DNA of 64,000 bases, taken from assembly GCA_021234155.1 (NCBI GenBank), contig JAJEKV010000002.1, forward strand, positions 32,977,645 through 33,041,644. Direction: 5' to 3'. Shown piece by piece: positions 1-8,517 of the stretch (position 1 is the first letter of the stretch; each line of letters starts with the position of its first letter). Source of the DNA: Isoetes taiwanensis. Taxonomy: Eukaryota > Streptophyta > Lycopodiopsida > Isoetales > Isoetaceae. The translations under genes and the position numbers were made by a program. The notes below the pieces were generated by a model. The model was not told where the DNA came from, searched no databases, and saw nothing but the letters and a program-made list of their open reading frames with translations.

Positions 1-1095
1 ACTGTTTGTGATGATGTAGGCATCAGAGGCTTGGTTACCGTTCTCTATTCAAGCCATTCCGGCGTTGAAAAGAATGGGCACAAAAAGTATTCGGCTCCCG
101 TCCACAAATTGTCGAGAATACAAGGGTTACTAGGACAAAGATGGTGTATGCCATATTAGGAGAGATGCACCACGTTGAATGTGCGTTGGTCCTGCCATAG
201 CCATAAAAGATAAGAATGGCAAGGATTGTTGTGATATAGTTGGAATGAATGAACGCATAATAATCTTTGGGTTGACTGGTTACTCTCTTACAATTCCTTG
301 TCAAATATTATGACTTAACAGTTTGCGTAAAACTAATGGTGAGATTGAAGTTTGCATAAAATTGGATGAAATGGAACCGACCAAGTTTGAGAAGTATGAG
401 AGGGTATCCGTTGTCATCATGAATAGAGCAATTGAGAATGCAATTGCACATGCTAAATCAAAGAGCAACAAGAATAACAAAAAGATGTAGAGGTGACTCG
501 GACGAGGAGGAGAAGAAGCGTGCGGAAAAATGGTTCTCATGTCAATCAAGATGACACACCGGTGGTTAGGTCTCTTTAAAGTTGAGAAAGAAACCCACGA
601 GGTTTTGAAATGGGTGTTCAATCAAACCGACATCCCGAGTCTAATATCTAGATTCGAGGGAGGAAAAATTGCAAGTAGATCACTATGGATCTTACAAAGT
701 AATTTTTTCACTTGGCGTCGATTTAAAAAGCGAGAAAGCAATGTACAACATAAGTGGAGGAGGACAAGGAACATGCAAAAGTTGTGCATCTTTGCAATCA
801 TGCAAGGAAGTCAAGTCTTGGGAAGACTGTTTCAACCTTGTCCCTTAACCAAGCAAATGCTCCTAATAGAGGAGAAGAAGATCCCAAGTTCCATGGCATT
901 TTCCCCATTCCATTAGAGAGGGTTCATATCGCACTTTGCACGGCTTTGTGAGAATCATCGACAAGATGATATTTTTGAGCTCAGCAGATTCGTGTGGAAC
1001 ATTTCGGACAAGAAGAGAAGAGAGGAAGGAATTCGTAGAGTTGAACATGTTCTATCGTATGTGTTTGCATGGTGGCAATGTAAGATTAGAGCTCG
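1..1095. other. No supported gene; degraded sequence upstream of transposon-like frame
   Basis: No reading frame here has recognisable protein similarity. On the plus strand several short open stretches in different frames have protein-like composition, for example a Cys/Ser/Gly-rich stretch near 735-845 and a charged stretch near 940-1095. They could be the frameshifted upstream part of the protein starting at 1096, but no motif proves this. Confidence 0.3.
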
Positions 1096-1803
1096 ATGAA
1101 AGCGGGCGGGAAGAACAAGTGTGTGCCTCGTAAGGTGTCAATTGGAGGGATGAAAGCTCGACGCTTCATAAAGAATCATAGAGAGGCTCTGAATGGAAAC
1201 CAGATGGGAGAAAAGGTCTATGAATTTGGAAAATTGCTGGTTGATGCGGAGCAGGACCGCACAGATGGCGTTCGTTCGGCATTGAGGAAAAAAAAAGCAT
1301 GGGATGCATTGTCTGAATTGTTCCCATACATTCAGAGAATGGACCTCACAAGAGAAGATGCAGAAATGTTCGTGCAAGCGAATAACAAATTTATTAAAGC
1401 TTTCATAGACGCATGGGGAGAGAGTGAAGTCACGCACTACTTGCACATCTTTTGGGCTCATGCACCTTGGTTTTTTAGGAAGTATGGAAGCCTAGCAGTG
1501 TGGAGTGCACAAGGCATGGAGAAGTCGCATAAACAAGCTAAAATAGCCTTTCATCGTAACACTCAAAGAGGGGGTGGAAATGTGGGAACCAACCCTCTAA
1601 GACAGATGACAGAGTGGTTTTATAGAAGGGCGATGGCTAAATACGACAAGAAGGTCGCTTTAAGGAGCAACCCAGAAGTCGTAAACACCATTGGCATAAT
1701 GCTGAAGAGAAAACGGAAAGTTGCTTGGCAAAATTCTAGGGCCCCACTAGCATCGCAACAGTGGAGATCTAAGAGACAAAGAATCGGTAAAGTATACTTG
1801 TAA
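1096..1803 (+). CDS. Transposon-like protein, C-terminal portion (family not identified)
   Basis: An open frame of 235 codons ends in TAA. Residues 114-127 read HYLHIFWAHAPWFF, followed by a KYGSLAVWSAQG segment and MEKSHKQAK (residues 141-149). From memory, this pattern (His/Trp-rich stretch, then a G-L-QG-E-K block, then a basic tail) resembles C-terminal parts of large transposon-encoded proteins seen across eukaryotes. I cannot name the family. The C-terminus is strongly basic (residues 163-235), as in DNA-binding proteins. The start is probably not native, because a full-length protein should extend upstream where the frame is broken. The stop codon lies 12 bp before the first inverted-repeat element (1816). 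It could be a domesticated gene or a dead transposon end. Confidence 0.4.
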   Translation: MKAGGKNKCVPRKVSIGGMKARRFIKNHREALNGNQMGEKVYEFGKLLVDAEQDRTDGVRSALRKKKAWDALSELFPYIQRMDLTREDAEMFVQANNKFIKAFIDAWGESEVTHYLHIFWAHAPWFFRKYGSLAVWSAQGMEKSHKQAKIAFHRNTQRGGGNVGTNPLRQMTEWFYRRAMAKYDKKVALRSNPEVVNTIGIMLKRKRKVAWQNSRAPLASQQWRSKRQRIGKVYL

Positions 1804-1815
1804 TGTGTAGCATGT

Positions 1816-1880
1816 TCACACGACGCGAAGTACTTGCCTCCAACCTTGTTTGCACAAGCTGTAACCCCGGCGTCGTGTGA
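1816..1880. repeat. Inverted-repeat element H1 (CACACGACGC family)
   Basis: The left arm TCACACGACGC (1816-1826) is exactly complementary to the right arm at 1870-1880, leaving a loop of about 43 bp. It lies just after the stop of the 235-codon frame. It is the first of eight such elements of 62-72 bp between 1.8 and 9.5 kb. No clear target-site duplication is visible at its edges. Confidence 0.7.
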
Positions 1881-1882
1881 TC

Positions 1883-2040
1883 TTATTTGTATATCATACG
1901 TAGCGAGCGATGGAGTTCGCTATTGCTTGCATTTATGTGGCTTCGGCCCGCGTGTGAAGCTTTACAAGATAATAATAAAAAAGGGTTACTTTTGATTAAA
2001 GTTGTGAAAGATGTTACATTGAAAAACAAAATACAACGAC
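1883..2040. other. Intergenic, no gene seen
   Basis: This short spacer lies between element H1 and the 3' end of the minus-strand gene at 2041-2519. I see no coding signal in it. Confidence 0.4.
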
Positions 2041-2519
2041 TCATTGTTGCTCCAGTGCGAGCTCTTCTTCATTATCTTCATCATCATCATCAGCTCCGTC
2101 CTCGTCTTCGTCTTCATCTCTTCCCCTCAAGCGAGCAATCACCCTATCCAAGCGTTCCTCTCCAATCTGTCCACCATCTCTTTGTACATGTCCCGCTCCT
2201 GTCCCAATAGCACAGCGTGTTCTTACGCCTGAATTAGCATCCTCGTTGCCGTCATAACCACCTCAAGTCGGTTGTTGGGGCATGTCATCATCATCGACCT
2301 TCTATTCAACCGCTGATTTGCCTCTCGGCTCTGAAGCATGAGAAGGTTGAATTCATTCTCTTCTTCTTTCTGCTGAATTGTAACGGCGTTTTCCTTTAGA
2401 AGATCATCTTGCTCCTTCAACCTCTTCATTAGAACACCCAACACTATGTCAGAAGGGAGTTCTATCCTCTTGCGTTTTCCATTATCAGCGGTTGAGGATG
2501 TGGAGGCCATAGATGACAA
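2041..2519 (-). pseudogene. Ser-rich start / MKR-KE family member with acidic C-terminus (unit 1)
   Basis: The minus-strand frame begins at 2519 with MSSMASTSS. It continues with a basic KRKR patch, then LPSDIVLGVLMKRLKEQ, then a charged, coiled-coil-like stretch rich in Glu, Gln and Asn. The frame meets TAA at 2225-2223. Beyond it, coding texture continues in frame (a Lys/Glu/Asp-rich stretch) and then in a shifted frame with RLDRVIARLRGRDEDED, an acidic run and TGA at 2043-2041. I infer one protein of about 155 residues carrying one nonsense codon and one frameshift. The LP-DI-MKR-KE block is shared with the units starting at 4364 and 5292, so this is a local paralogous family. The KRKR patch and acidic tail suggest a nuclear protein, but the function is unknown. 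Confidence 0.5.
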
Positions 2520-2594
2520 ATGGGAGGGACGTTAAGATTATAGAAGTGAGGAGCAAAGACTCTAACCGGCGGAAGGAGCACATGCAAGGACCTC

Positions 2595-2602
2595 AATTTA
2601 TA
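2595..2602 (-). promoter_or_regulatory. Putative TATA box for unit 1 gene
   Basis: The minus strand reads TATAAATT 76-83 bp upstream of the ATG at 2519. TATA-like motifs at a similar distance occur in front of the units starting at 3372, 4364 and 5292, which supports a shared promoter layout. Confidence 0.4.
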
Positions 2603-2736
2603 CATATTAGCGCTTGAACATATTAAACACACTCGCTGCCGCATGCGCGTCGTGGGGATTCGCCGGTTGTCCGCTAGAACACATTAATGGTACTGTCCGC
2701 TGGAACACATTAATAACTATTCTAACTACACTGTAT

Positions 2737-2802
2737 ATCACACCACGCGAAATCTGCACACGAGCTTTAAAACCCTATGAAGGGTTTCACGCTTCGTGTG
2801 AT
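2737..2802. repeat. Inverted-repeat element H2
   Basis: The left arm ATCACACCACGCG pairs imperfectly with the right arm ending TTCGTGTGAT (2793-2802). The loop contains a second small inverted repeat, AAACCCT/AGGGTTT (about 2770-2787), so this copy could fold as a nested hairpin. It is 66 bp long and has the same arm core as H1. It lies upstream of the unit 1 gene and at the 3' side of unit 2. Confidence 0.6.
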
Positions 2803-2835
2803 CTGTCTTGTCATTCTCTCTACCACGGATATTGA

Positions 2836-3372
2836 AAATTAAAAATAGGAAACGTAATATTCGGTACATTTGTCAAAAACTTTTCCCATTGAAAAATAAA
2901 ACCAATTACAAACATTAAAAAAAAAAACGGGCCCCTCTAGGAGGAGCCGATGCCTATGATCGCCGGGCAAGCTCTTCCGGAGGGCGGTGATAATTTTTTT
3001 TCTGCTCCTCCAACATGATTGCACGCCCAACAACCACGTTCTCATATTCCGCAACCTTATCTTCCCGCTCATCGAAGTTGGGCTCGGGCAGACCTCTCCC
3101 GCCGATTCGCGGCCCTAAGCCTCTCTTGGAGGTTATATCTCGTGGGGCGCAATTAGCGGTCTAAGGCAGCCTTGATTGTCAAGCACTAAAATCACCTCCC
3201 TGTAGAAGGCGGCCTTTTCCTCTGCGCAACCAGAACCAGCTTGGCGGCGTCTTCATCATTCTTTTTCTTTTAGAAGGCGGATCCGTTTCCTCCGCTTAGC
3301 CGAATGTTACAATTTCCTTGACCAAAACTTGAGACAAGATCTCGGCGAGGATGGAACTGGGCTGGAGGCCAT
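2836..3372 (-). pseudogene. Charged small protein remnant (unit 2)
   Basis: The minus-strand ATG at 3372 gives MASSPVPSSPRSCLKF and a stop at 3309-3307. Further charged stretches follow in other frames: KRRKRIRLLKEKE just downstream, a Glu/Asp-rich stretch near 3030-3080, and LRKSLPGDHRHRLLLEG near 2940-2990. The layout matches units 1, 3 and 4: a MASS-type start, a basic patch, a charged body, a TATA motif upstream and inverted-repeat elements on both sides. The homology is weaker than between units 3 and 4, because the MKR-KE block is not visible in one frame. It has several frameshifts and stops and is not expected to encode a full protein as it stands. Confidence 0.35.
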
Positions 3373-3460
3373 TGAAAGTGATGGGAGAACAGGAGTGATG
3401 GCTGGGCGGATGTGGTAGAAACGAAGATGGCGGATAGGAGAAGACAAAGGCCTCCGGCGT

Positions 3461-3468
3461 TTTATATA
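3461..3468 (-). promoter_or_regulatory. Putative TATA box for unit 2
   Basis: The minus strand reads TATATAAA, 89-96 bp upstream of the MASS-type ATG at 3372. The spacing is like that of units 3 and 4. Confidence 0.45.
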
Positions 3469-3507
3469 GAAACTAGAGATACGTTGGAATCTACGGTTGC
3501 GATTCAC

Positions 3508-3842
3508 CGATAAAGTTGTGTAATAATCCCACGAGGCGAAATTATAGCATTCAATTAGGCAGCGGTAGCCTATGTTCGCATCATGGGATCCGTCATATCC
3601 TAAGCCGCATCTTGTATGCGGCCGTACAAAACAAAGTGTTATTGTGGCAAATAAGATGCCACGTCCTTGGCATAGACGTTGTCATCCACAAGCCCACGTA
3701 TGTGAATAGGCGTTGTCATCCACATGCAAATTCGCATTTACCTGCAAGTTATATCACATAATCTAGCTAGATATTTGTGTTACATACACTTTTCCATTAA
3801 TAAATTATGAATTTATACATACAACGAGGTGTACGTTGTGGA
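3508..3842. other. Spacer without recognised gene
   Basis: The spacer has an 81-codon open frame (3516-3761, +) without recognisable motifs. A short internal direct repeat GTTGTCATCCACA occurs twice (near 3680 and 3715). I see no supported gene. Confidence 0.35.
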
Positions 3843-3909
3843 GATCATACGACGCGAAATCCATTGATTGCTACCTAATTGCAAGAATGGCATTTTAAGC
3901 GTCGTGATC
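3843..3909. repeat. Inverted-repeat element H3
   Basis: The left arm GATCATACGACGC (3843-3855) pairs with the right arm GCGTCGTGATC (3899-3909) with one small indel. It is 67 bp long. Its loop is almost the same as that of H5 (4723-4785), because both belong to a duplicated segment. The other elements have unrelated loops. Confidence 0.65.
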
Positions 3910-4364
3910 TTTTAATAAAACAAAACAAGAGAACGAGATAGAAGCAAGAAATAGAGCAAATTTTTCTTTGAAACAAAAAATATATATACAATGGCTACGG
4001 ATCTTCATGATCCTCAGAATTTGGCCGTCAAAAGCTGCGTTCTCATCCTCCGCAGCTCGAAGCTTCTTCTCCATATCTTCTAGCGCCTGCGAAATGTTGT
4101 GTGCAGTTAAAACTGCCTCGACCCTACGGCTATTGGCCTCTCGGTACCTGGTTAATGTTGCTGCGAGCTCAAGGTCTCGCTCATGCAGCAGACCCCTAGT
4201 GAATTCTAACCTGTCCACCGCCTCCATCTTTCGGCGACGACGAAGGCGGCATTTTCGTCGTGAACCTCCTTGAATCTCTTCATCACCACAAAGCAAAGGG
4301 TGATGTCCTACGGCAGCCGGGGCGCTGATGCAAGGGCTTCTTTGGAGGAGGATGAAGATGCCAT
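3895..4364 (-). pseudogene. Ser-rich start / MKR-KE coiled-coil protein (unit 3)
   Basis: The minus-strand ATG at 4364 gives MASSSSSSKEALASAPRLP, then an in-frame TAG at 4307-4305, then DITLCFVVMKRFKEVHDENA in the same frame. A frame change then leads into the open frame ending at 3895. That frame carries MEAVDRLEFTRGLLHERD, LTRYREANSRRVEAV and ALEDMEKKLRAAEDENA, a strongly helical, coiled-coil-like body of about 80 residues. The DENAA motif occurs both near the start and in the body. Compared with its tandem copy (unit 4) it keeps a longer open body. The MKRFKE block matches unit 1's MKRLKE. One nonsense codon and one frameshift mean either a dead gene or sequencing error. It probably made a small nuclear or DNA-associated protein, but its function is unknown. 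Confidence 0.5.
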
Positions 4365-4467
4365 CTGAGGAGAAGGCTAAGGAAGGAAGGAAGGCGGAAG
4401 GGGGAGAAGATGAAGAAGGCGGAAGGCGGAAGAGGATCGGAGGTCGAAGGCAAGATAGAAAGTCTTC

Positions 4468-4475
4468 TATTTATA
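4468..4475 (-). promoter_or_regulatory. TATA box of unit 3 (TATAAATAGAAG context)
   Basis: The minus strand reads TATAAATAGAAG over 4464-4475, about 104-111 bp upstream of the ATG at 4364. The identical 12-mer is kept in the tandem copy at 5377-5388. Conservation while the coding part diverged suggests a real promoter element. Confidence 0.6.
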
Positions 4476-4499
4476 ACATGGATTTCGTAGTAGCTTGAG

Positions 4500-4561
4500 T
4501 CACACGACGCGAAGGATGCCGTGGGTCAGGAAAATCGACCGTTACTTCTCGCGTCGTGTGA
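4500..4561. repeat. Inverted-repeat element H4
   Basis: The 13-bp arms TCACACGACGCGA (4500-4512) and its exact complement (4549-4561) are perfect. The element is 62 bp with a 36-bp loop. It lies upstream of the unit 3 promoter, so unit 3 is bracketed by H3 and H4. Confidence 0.75.
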
Positions 4562-4722
4562 GGAAAAAGGACCGTTACTTCTTCTAACGTCTTTTTCTTC
4601 CAGAGAAAGCTCGTGATAATTTTTATTGATAATTTCGGTGATACAATCTATACATAAGTAATTTTATCGATACATAACTAAAGATAGAACTTCTCATTGA
4701 AGCAAAATAGAGCGGCATGGAG
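4562..4722. other. Short spacer between duplicated units
   Basis: This AT-rich spacer separates H4 from H5 and contains no gene. Confidence 0.4.
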
Positions 4723-4785
4723 ATCACCGACGGCGAAATCCATTGATTGCTACCTAATTGCAAGCAAGGCATTTGGCGTCGTGAT
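4723..4785. repeat. Inverted-repeat element H5
   Basis: The left arm ATCACCGACGGCG pairs imperfectly with GGCGTCGTGAT at the right end. The loop repeats the H3 loop (CCATTGATTGCTACCTAATT is present in both). This marks the start of a tandem duplicate of the 3.84-4.5 kb segment. Confidence 0.65.
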
Positions 4786-5292
4786 ATTTTTAATAAAACG
4801 AGAACATACATTGGAACAACGGGATAGATAGAAGCAAAAAAATAGAAAACTTTTCTTTGAAGCAAAAATAGATAGATACAAGCGGCTAGGGATCTTCATG
4901 ATCCTCTAGCTGATTTTCATGTCCTGCAGCTGGTGGCCGTAAGAACAGCGTTCTCATCCTCGCTTGGCTTCGGGCTTCTTCTCCATATCTTCTAAGGCAC
5001 AACGAAATCATGTGAGCGGTTTCAACCGCCCTCGACCTGCGGCAAATTAAGCCTCTTGGTACATGGCGAATGTTTCCACGAGCTCAGCGTCGCTCGTGCA
5101 AAGCAGCTCCCTCGTGAAGGCTAATCGTCAACCGCCTCATTGTTCACCGGCGACGGCGAGGCGGTTGTTTTCATCATGGATCTCCTTGAATCTCTTCATC
5201 ACCACCGCAAAGGGTGATGTCCACGCAGCTCACGGGGGCTGGGGAGTGCTATCTTGGCGTGGTCGCTTGCTAGAGGAAGATGATGATGCCAT
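4786..5292 (-). pseudogene. Tandem duplicate of unit 3 gene, more decayed (unit 4)
   Basis: This segment aligns along its length with 3895-4364 at an offset of about 880-930 bp, with many small indels. The minus-strand ATG at 5292 gives MASSSSSSKRPRQDSTPQPP and a stop. In another frame follow VVMKRFKEIHDENNRLAVAG and a stop. The SKRPR basic patch is clearer here than in unit 3, and VVMKRFKE is conserved. Plus-strand open stretches over 5063-5332 are shadows of this. The body lost its open frame, so this copy is a pseudogene as written. Confidence 0.5.
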
Positions 5293-5380
5293 CGGGAGAA
5301 GAAGGTGGAAGGCGGGAGTAGAAAGAAGATGAGCGTAGAAGGCGGAAGGCGATCGGAGGTCGGCGTGGACATCGGTCTTC

Positions 5381-5388
5381 TATTTATA
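5381..5388 (-). promoter_or_regulatory. TATA box of unit 4
   Basis: The same TATAAATAGAAG string as in unit 3, here 89-96 bp upstream of the ATG at 5292. Just upstream a truncated left arm of the inverted-repeat family (GTCACACGGCG, about 5395-5405) replaces the full element H4. Confidence 0.55.
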
Positions 5389-5460
5389 ACATGAGTCACA
5401 CGGCGGAATAAATAAATTAATTGTGTTTTTTCAATAATATTTCATTTCTTGAGATAGATA

Positions 5461-5522
5461 TCACACACGGCGAAAACCTAGATATGATGAGAAAAATCGG
5501 TGATGTATTTGGCGTGATGTGA
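5461..5522. repeat. Inverted-repeat element H6 (degenerate)
   Basis: The left arm TCACACACGGCG and right end GGCGTGATGTGA pair only partly. The element is 62 bp. It is recognised as a family member by size, arm core and position between gene units. Confidence 0.4.
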
Positions 5523-5699
5523 ATAAATACAAATAAAATAATTTTTATTAGGAATTTCGGAAGGACAATCAGGTACATAAATAATTTTACCGATACAAGT
5601 TGGAAAACATATAACTTCCAATTTCTCAAGCCGTCGTCAATTTCATGCTCTTTCAATCCCACAGACTTGATCCAACAAGGCAATGACTTCCCATGTTAT

Positions 5700-7137
5700 C
5701 GACCTGACTTCCAACCTTGGGTGAGTCAAAGCGGCCAGCTAAAAAATTTAACATATTGCTTTCGCCATGAGACCGGCTTGGTCGTCAAAATATTGTAACA
5801 CGACATCCGCCGAATTGCTATCACCCTTTCGGTGTTTGATGCCAATTGGGAATGGTTCGAACATGCATAATGCACGGAGGTAATAGACAAACTCTGCACC
5901 CTTTGACTGAAAGTTCTGCTGAAGGCGATTATCTCCCCATTAACGAATCTTGAGATATATCTTAACAATGTAGAGTCCTTCAATCTTTCCTGTCCCAGCG
6001 TGCATGTCGGCAAGAAAAATCATCTACTTCCACAAATAAGAACCCTCAAGATTATCTTCTTCACATTTATCCTCATCTACCGGGCTTATCCGCCGCGATT
6101 ATTTGAAGGGCACGCCAACCTGTAGATCTGTTGCTTGACTTTGCGGAGTATTTGGAATTCTTCTTCCGTTGGTAGATTCGCCTCATCTTGAGCAAATCGA
6201 GACTCCGACCTCTCATATGCTTCTTTAAGCTTTATAGCATTGCGGTATAATTAGATACTTCAAACATCTCTTTGCCCAAATCCTCTTCAAAATCTAGGCC
6301 TAAGTTTACCCATTGGCCGCCAAGGTCTTGATAAGCTCGTCTTCCCTAGCACACATTAAGTAACATAGGCGGGTTCCTCGGTATATCCTTAGCAATAAGT
6401 ATTCTTTGCCTTCCACTAAAAATTGGCGTTATGTCGGACAACTTCTTTTCATCCTCATCCCCATCCTCATCACCTTGAGAATCATCTCCCTCCTCTGGTT
6501 CACCCCAAGCCCGGTCGTCGAAGCTAAAACTCCTACATTCTTGCTCTTCTTCTTGTAGATCTATCTCCATTTCTACGTCATAGTCGGCATCATCACACAT
6601 AAGCGACCCCCTTGGCTTAAAGATTTCATTGTTTCCGGTGTATCTTGGTTTGGCGAAAGCGAGAATGCAATAACTAGCAAATGCAAGCGGCAAAGAGAAA
6701 TAAGATACCTTCTTAAGCACAAGGGCGCAAGCCGGGGAGGAGCCCGTTGCGCGGCATTCTTGAAAAACATCTTCCACGTTTTGCAAATGGGAAGCCGCCT
6801 CCTCTAGAGCTGGTTTTGGAATCCACGAGCCGGGGACATCTGCAAAGGGCGTCTTTACCTGAGACCAAGCGGTCTGGGTGAAAGCTAAAGCAACCTCGCG
6901 ATAGCATCAAGCTCGCGCATTGTTTGCCATGATGTCCAACTCCTTGCAATAGAACGGATAAATCGCAATCGGGCGAACTTCCTCGTTGTCATGAGGGGGA
7001 TGCATACCATTCGGGAACTTCACATAACAATCCATGGCGAAGCAAGCAGCGAAAACAAGAAGATGTTTAGGAGGCGGTAAAAATTTATCACTTTTGAACT
7101 CAAGTAGCCGATTTTGTCGATTATGAAAGGGGACCAC
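5700..7137 (-). pseudogene. Unrecognised multi-frame gene remnant (unit 5)
   Basis: This minus-strand region has consistently protein-like stretches in changing frames. 7137-6907 begins MVPFHNRQNRLLEFKSDKFL and includes a Cys/Phe-rich stretch and HPPHDNEEVRPIAIYPFYC. Then come 6786-6346 (146 codons) with an acidic segment (DDADYDVEMEIDL, later QGDEDGDEDEKK, residues about 65-115), and 6013-5726. I recognise no family. The acidic run resembles unit 1's tail and nuclear proteins in general. It lies between H6 and H7 like the other units. Several frameshifts are needed to join the parts, so it is called a remnant. An alternative is two or three separate small genes. Confidence 0.35.
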
Positions 7138-7165
7138 GGCCGTTGTGGGGAGATTTCTCCGTACA

Positions 7166-7194
7166 TTTTAGGGTTAGGGTTAGGGTTAGGGTTG
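7166..7194. repeat. Short interstitial telomere-like repeat (TTAGGG type)
   Basis: Four GGGTTA/GGGTTG units in a row lie directly before element H7. Most plants use TTTAGGG; the 6-bp form is the one seen here. On the minus strand the run (AACCCTA) lies upstream of the unit 5 gene, where it may act as a telo-box-like promoter motif. Confidence 0.6.
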
Positions 7195-7266
7195 GATCAC
7201 CGACGCCAGCGAAGACTACTATGTGCAACAAAAAGCACAATGCTTGCTGCTGGCGTCGTGTGATCC
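7195..7266. repeat. Inverted-repeat element H7
   Basis: The left arm GGATCACCGACGCCAGC pairs with the right end GCTGGCGTCGTGTGATCC, with one 2-base indel. This gives the longest stem in the family in a 72-bp element. It separates unit 5 from the histone-like unit 6. Confidence 0.75.
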
Positions 7267-7439
7267 TCACATTATAACATTAAAAAAAAAAAAGTGCGAA
7301 GCTAGGCTTCTAAGAAAGAAATGGACTAAGAGATTAAGCTTATAAAGCCATTGCATTAAGAAATATTATACATATGAAAAAACACAAAGGCACTTCCACG
7401 GCCTTTTTTCGGGGGTCTTTCTTCTTGTTGTATTCAGCC

Positions 7440-8268
7440 ATAAAATTTTGACCATAGTACTCGGGATCCCTTATCGTAAGACGAGGCGAGCATGTCCTTG
7501 GGCATGTGATCACCGCTTGGCATGTATTCTTTGCAAAGGCTGCGAGTCCTCGAACAGACCAGACACCAACTGCTTCGAAGCCATTTGAAGAGCATTTAAA
7601 GGCGATTGCTTGAATTCTCATGGCTTGGTATGATGTATCGCACCACACTCTTGCAGAATCTCTCTCACGAGCACGGCAAATGGGAGGCGGAATGACCATC
7701 TCGGATGCTCTTCGATACTTCTTAATCTCGAAGCCTCTTTAATACCAGGCCGTCTTCCGCTTCCCAGGCCTCTACCCTCACCCACCCCGGCATTTGGAGC
7801 ATTTGCTCGGCCCGACTCTTCGGAGGCGCCTCCCTCACCCGACATCGCGGCATTTCCTCGGCCGACTCTTCGGCCGTCTCCTCCCCCATTCACAGTAGCC
7901 TTCCCTTTACGGCGTTGGGCCTCCTCCTCGATTTGAAGGTCACGGCACCTCCACCCGGGAGGAGCGAGGAGGAGGGCGAGGAAGAGCAAGAAGAGGCGGC
8001 TGCCCAATAATTAATCGGCATCATATTACGCTTTCGCCCGGTCTCTCACATTTTCATCCTCGTCTCGGCCGGAGTGCACCTCCCTACTTACTCGGGGCTG
8101 CTTCTCCCGATGATGTCATCGCGGATTTCTTTTCGGGTCTTACATTAGGCATGGTGGGAGGAGGAGAATCTCTATCGAGACTTGAGTCGGATGAAGAAAG
8201 GCGGACTAATGTAATCACCGGCCTTACACCACTGGATGGATCCTTGCGGTTTGCTTAGTTCTTGCCAT
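7440..8268 (-). pseudogene. Histone H3-like gene with long tail, CENH3-like layout, frameshifted (unit 6)
   Basis: The minus-strand ATG at 8268 reads MARTKQTAR, the start of histone H3. The frame then shifts. A Ser/Pro-rich linker with RKDPSSGVRPV and PEKKSAMTSS follows (to about 8090), then an Arg/Gly-rich stretch ending RRPG (about 7750). The core is spread over three frames: FEIKKYRRASEMVIPP (about 7735-7685), LPFAVLVREIL (alpha-N), MRIQAIAFK (from 7621), ALQMASKQLVSGLFED followed by SQPLQRIHAKR (7593-7513, 27 codons in one frame), then MPKDMLA (about 7505-7480). These match H3's EIRKYQ, LPF-LVREI, ALQEA, LFED, IHAKR and MPKD blocks in order. The roughly 170-residue tail region is far longer than canonical H3, as in centromeric CENH3. 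Ile-Pro before the alpha-N helix also recalls CENH3. At least four frame changes make it non-functional as written. It could instead be a decayed ordinary H3 with inserts. Downstream YNKKKDPRKK is not H3. Confidence 0.65.
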
Positions 8269-8299
8269 GGCTTCTCGGCGGATGGCGCTTTATACTACT

Positions 8300-8517
8300 T
8301 AACACCGACAAAAATAGACAAGCTGGCGGGGAGATAAATAGTAAAAAAGAAGTTAAAGTAAAATGTGATGGTAGCGTTTTTTAAATAATTGTGCGGAACC
8401 CTAAAAAAATATCGGACAAAATACGGAACCCTAAAAAAACATCGGACAAAAACACAAATAAAAAACCGAGATTCAAAGCGCTAGGCGATAGACAATTTCT
8501 TGTTGATCGCGAACTCA
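8300..8517. other. Spacer without gene
   Basis: AT-rich, with a short direct repeat: CGGAACCCTAAAAAAA-type sequence occurs twice, near 8395 and 8432. No coding signal was seen. Confidence 0.35.

Noticed and set aside
5063-5332. Plus-strand 89-codon open frame
   Set aside because: It is the antisense shadow of the decayed unit 4 gene, which aligns with unit 3 on the minus strand.
8288-8294. TATA box for the histone-like gene
   Set aside because: TATAAAG on the minus strand lies only about 20 bp before the ATG, too close for a normal plant promoter.
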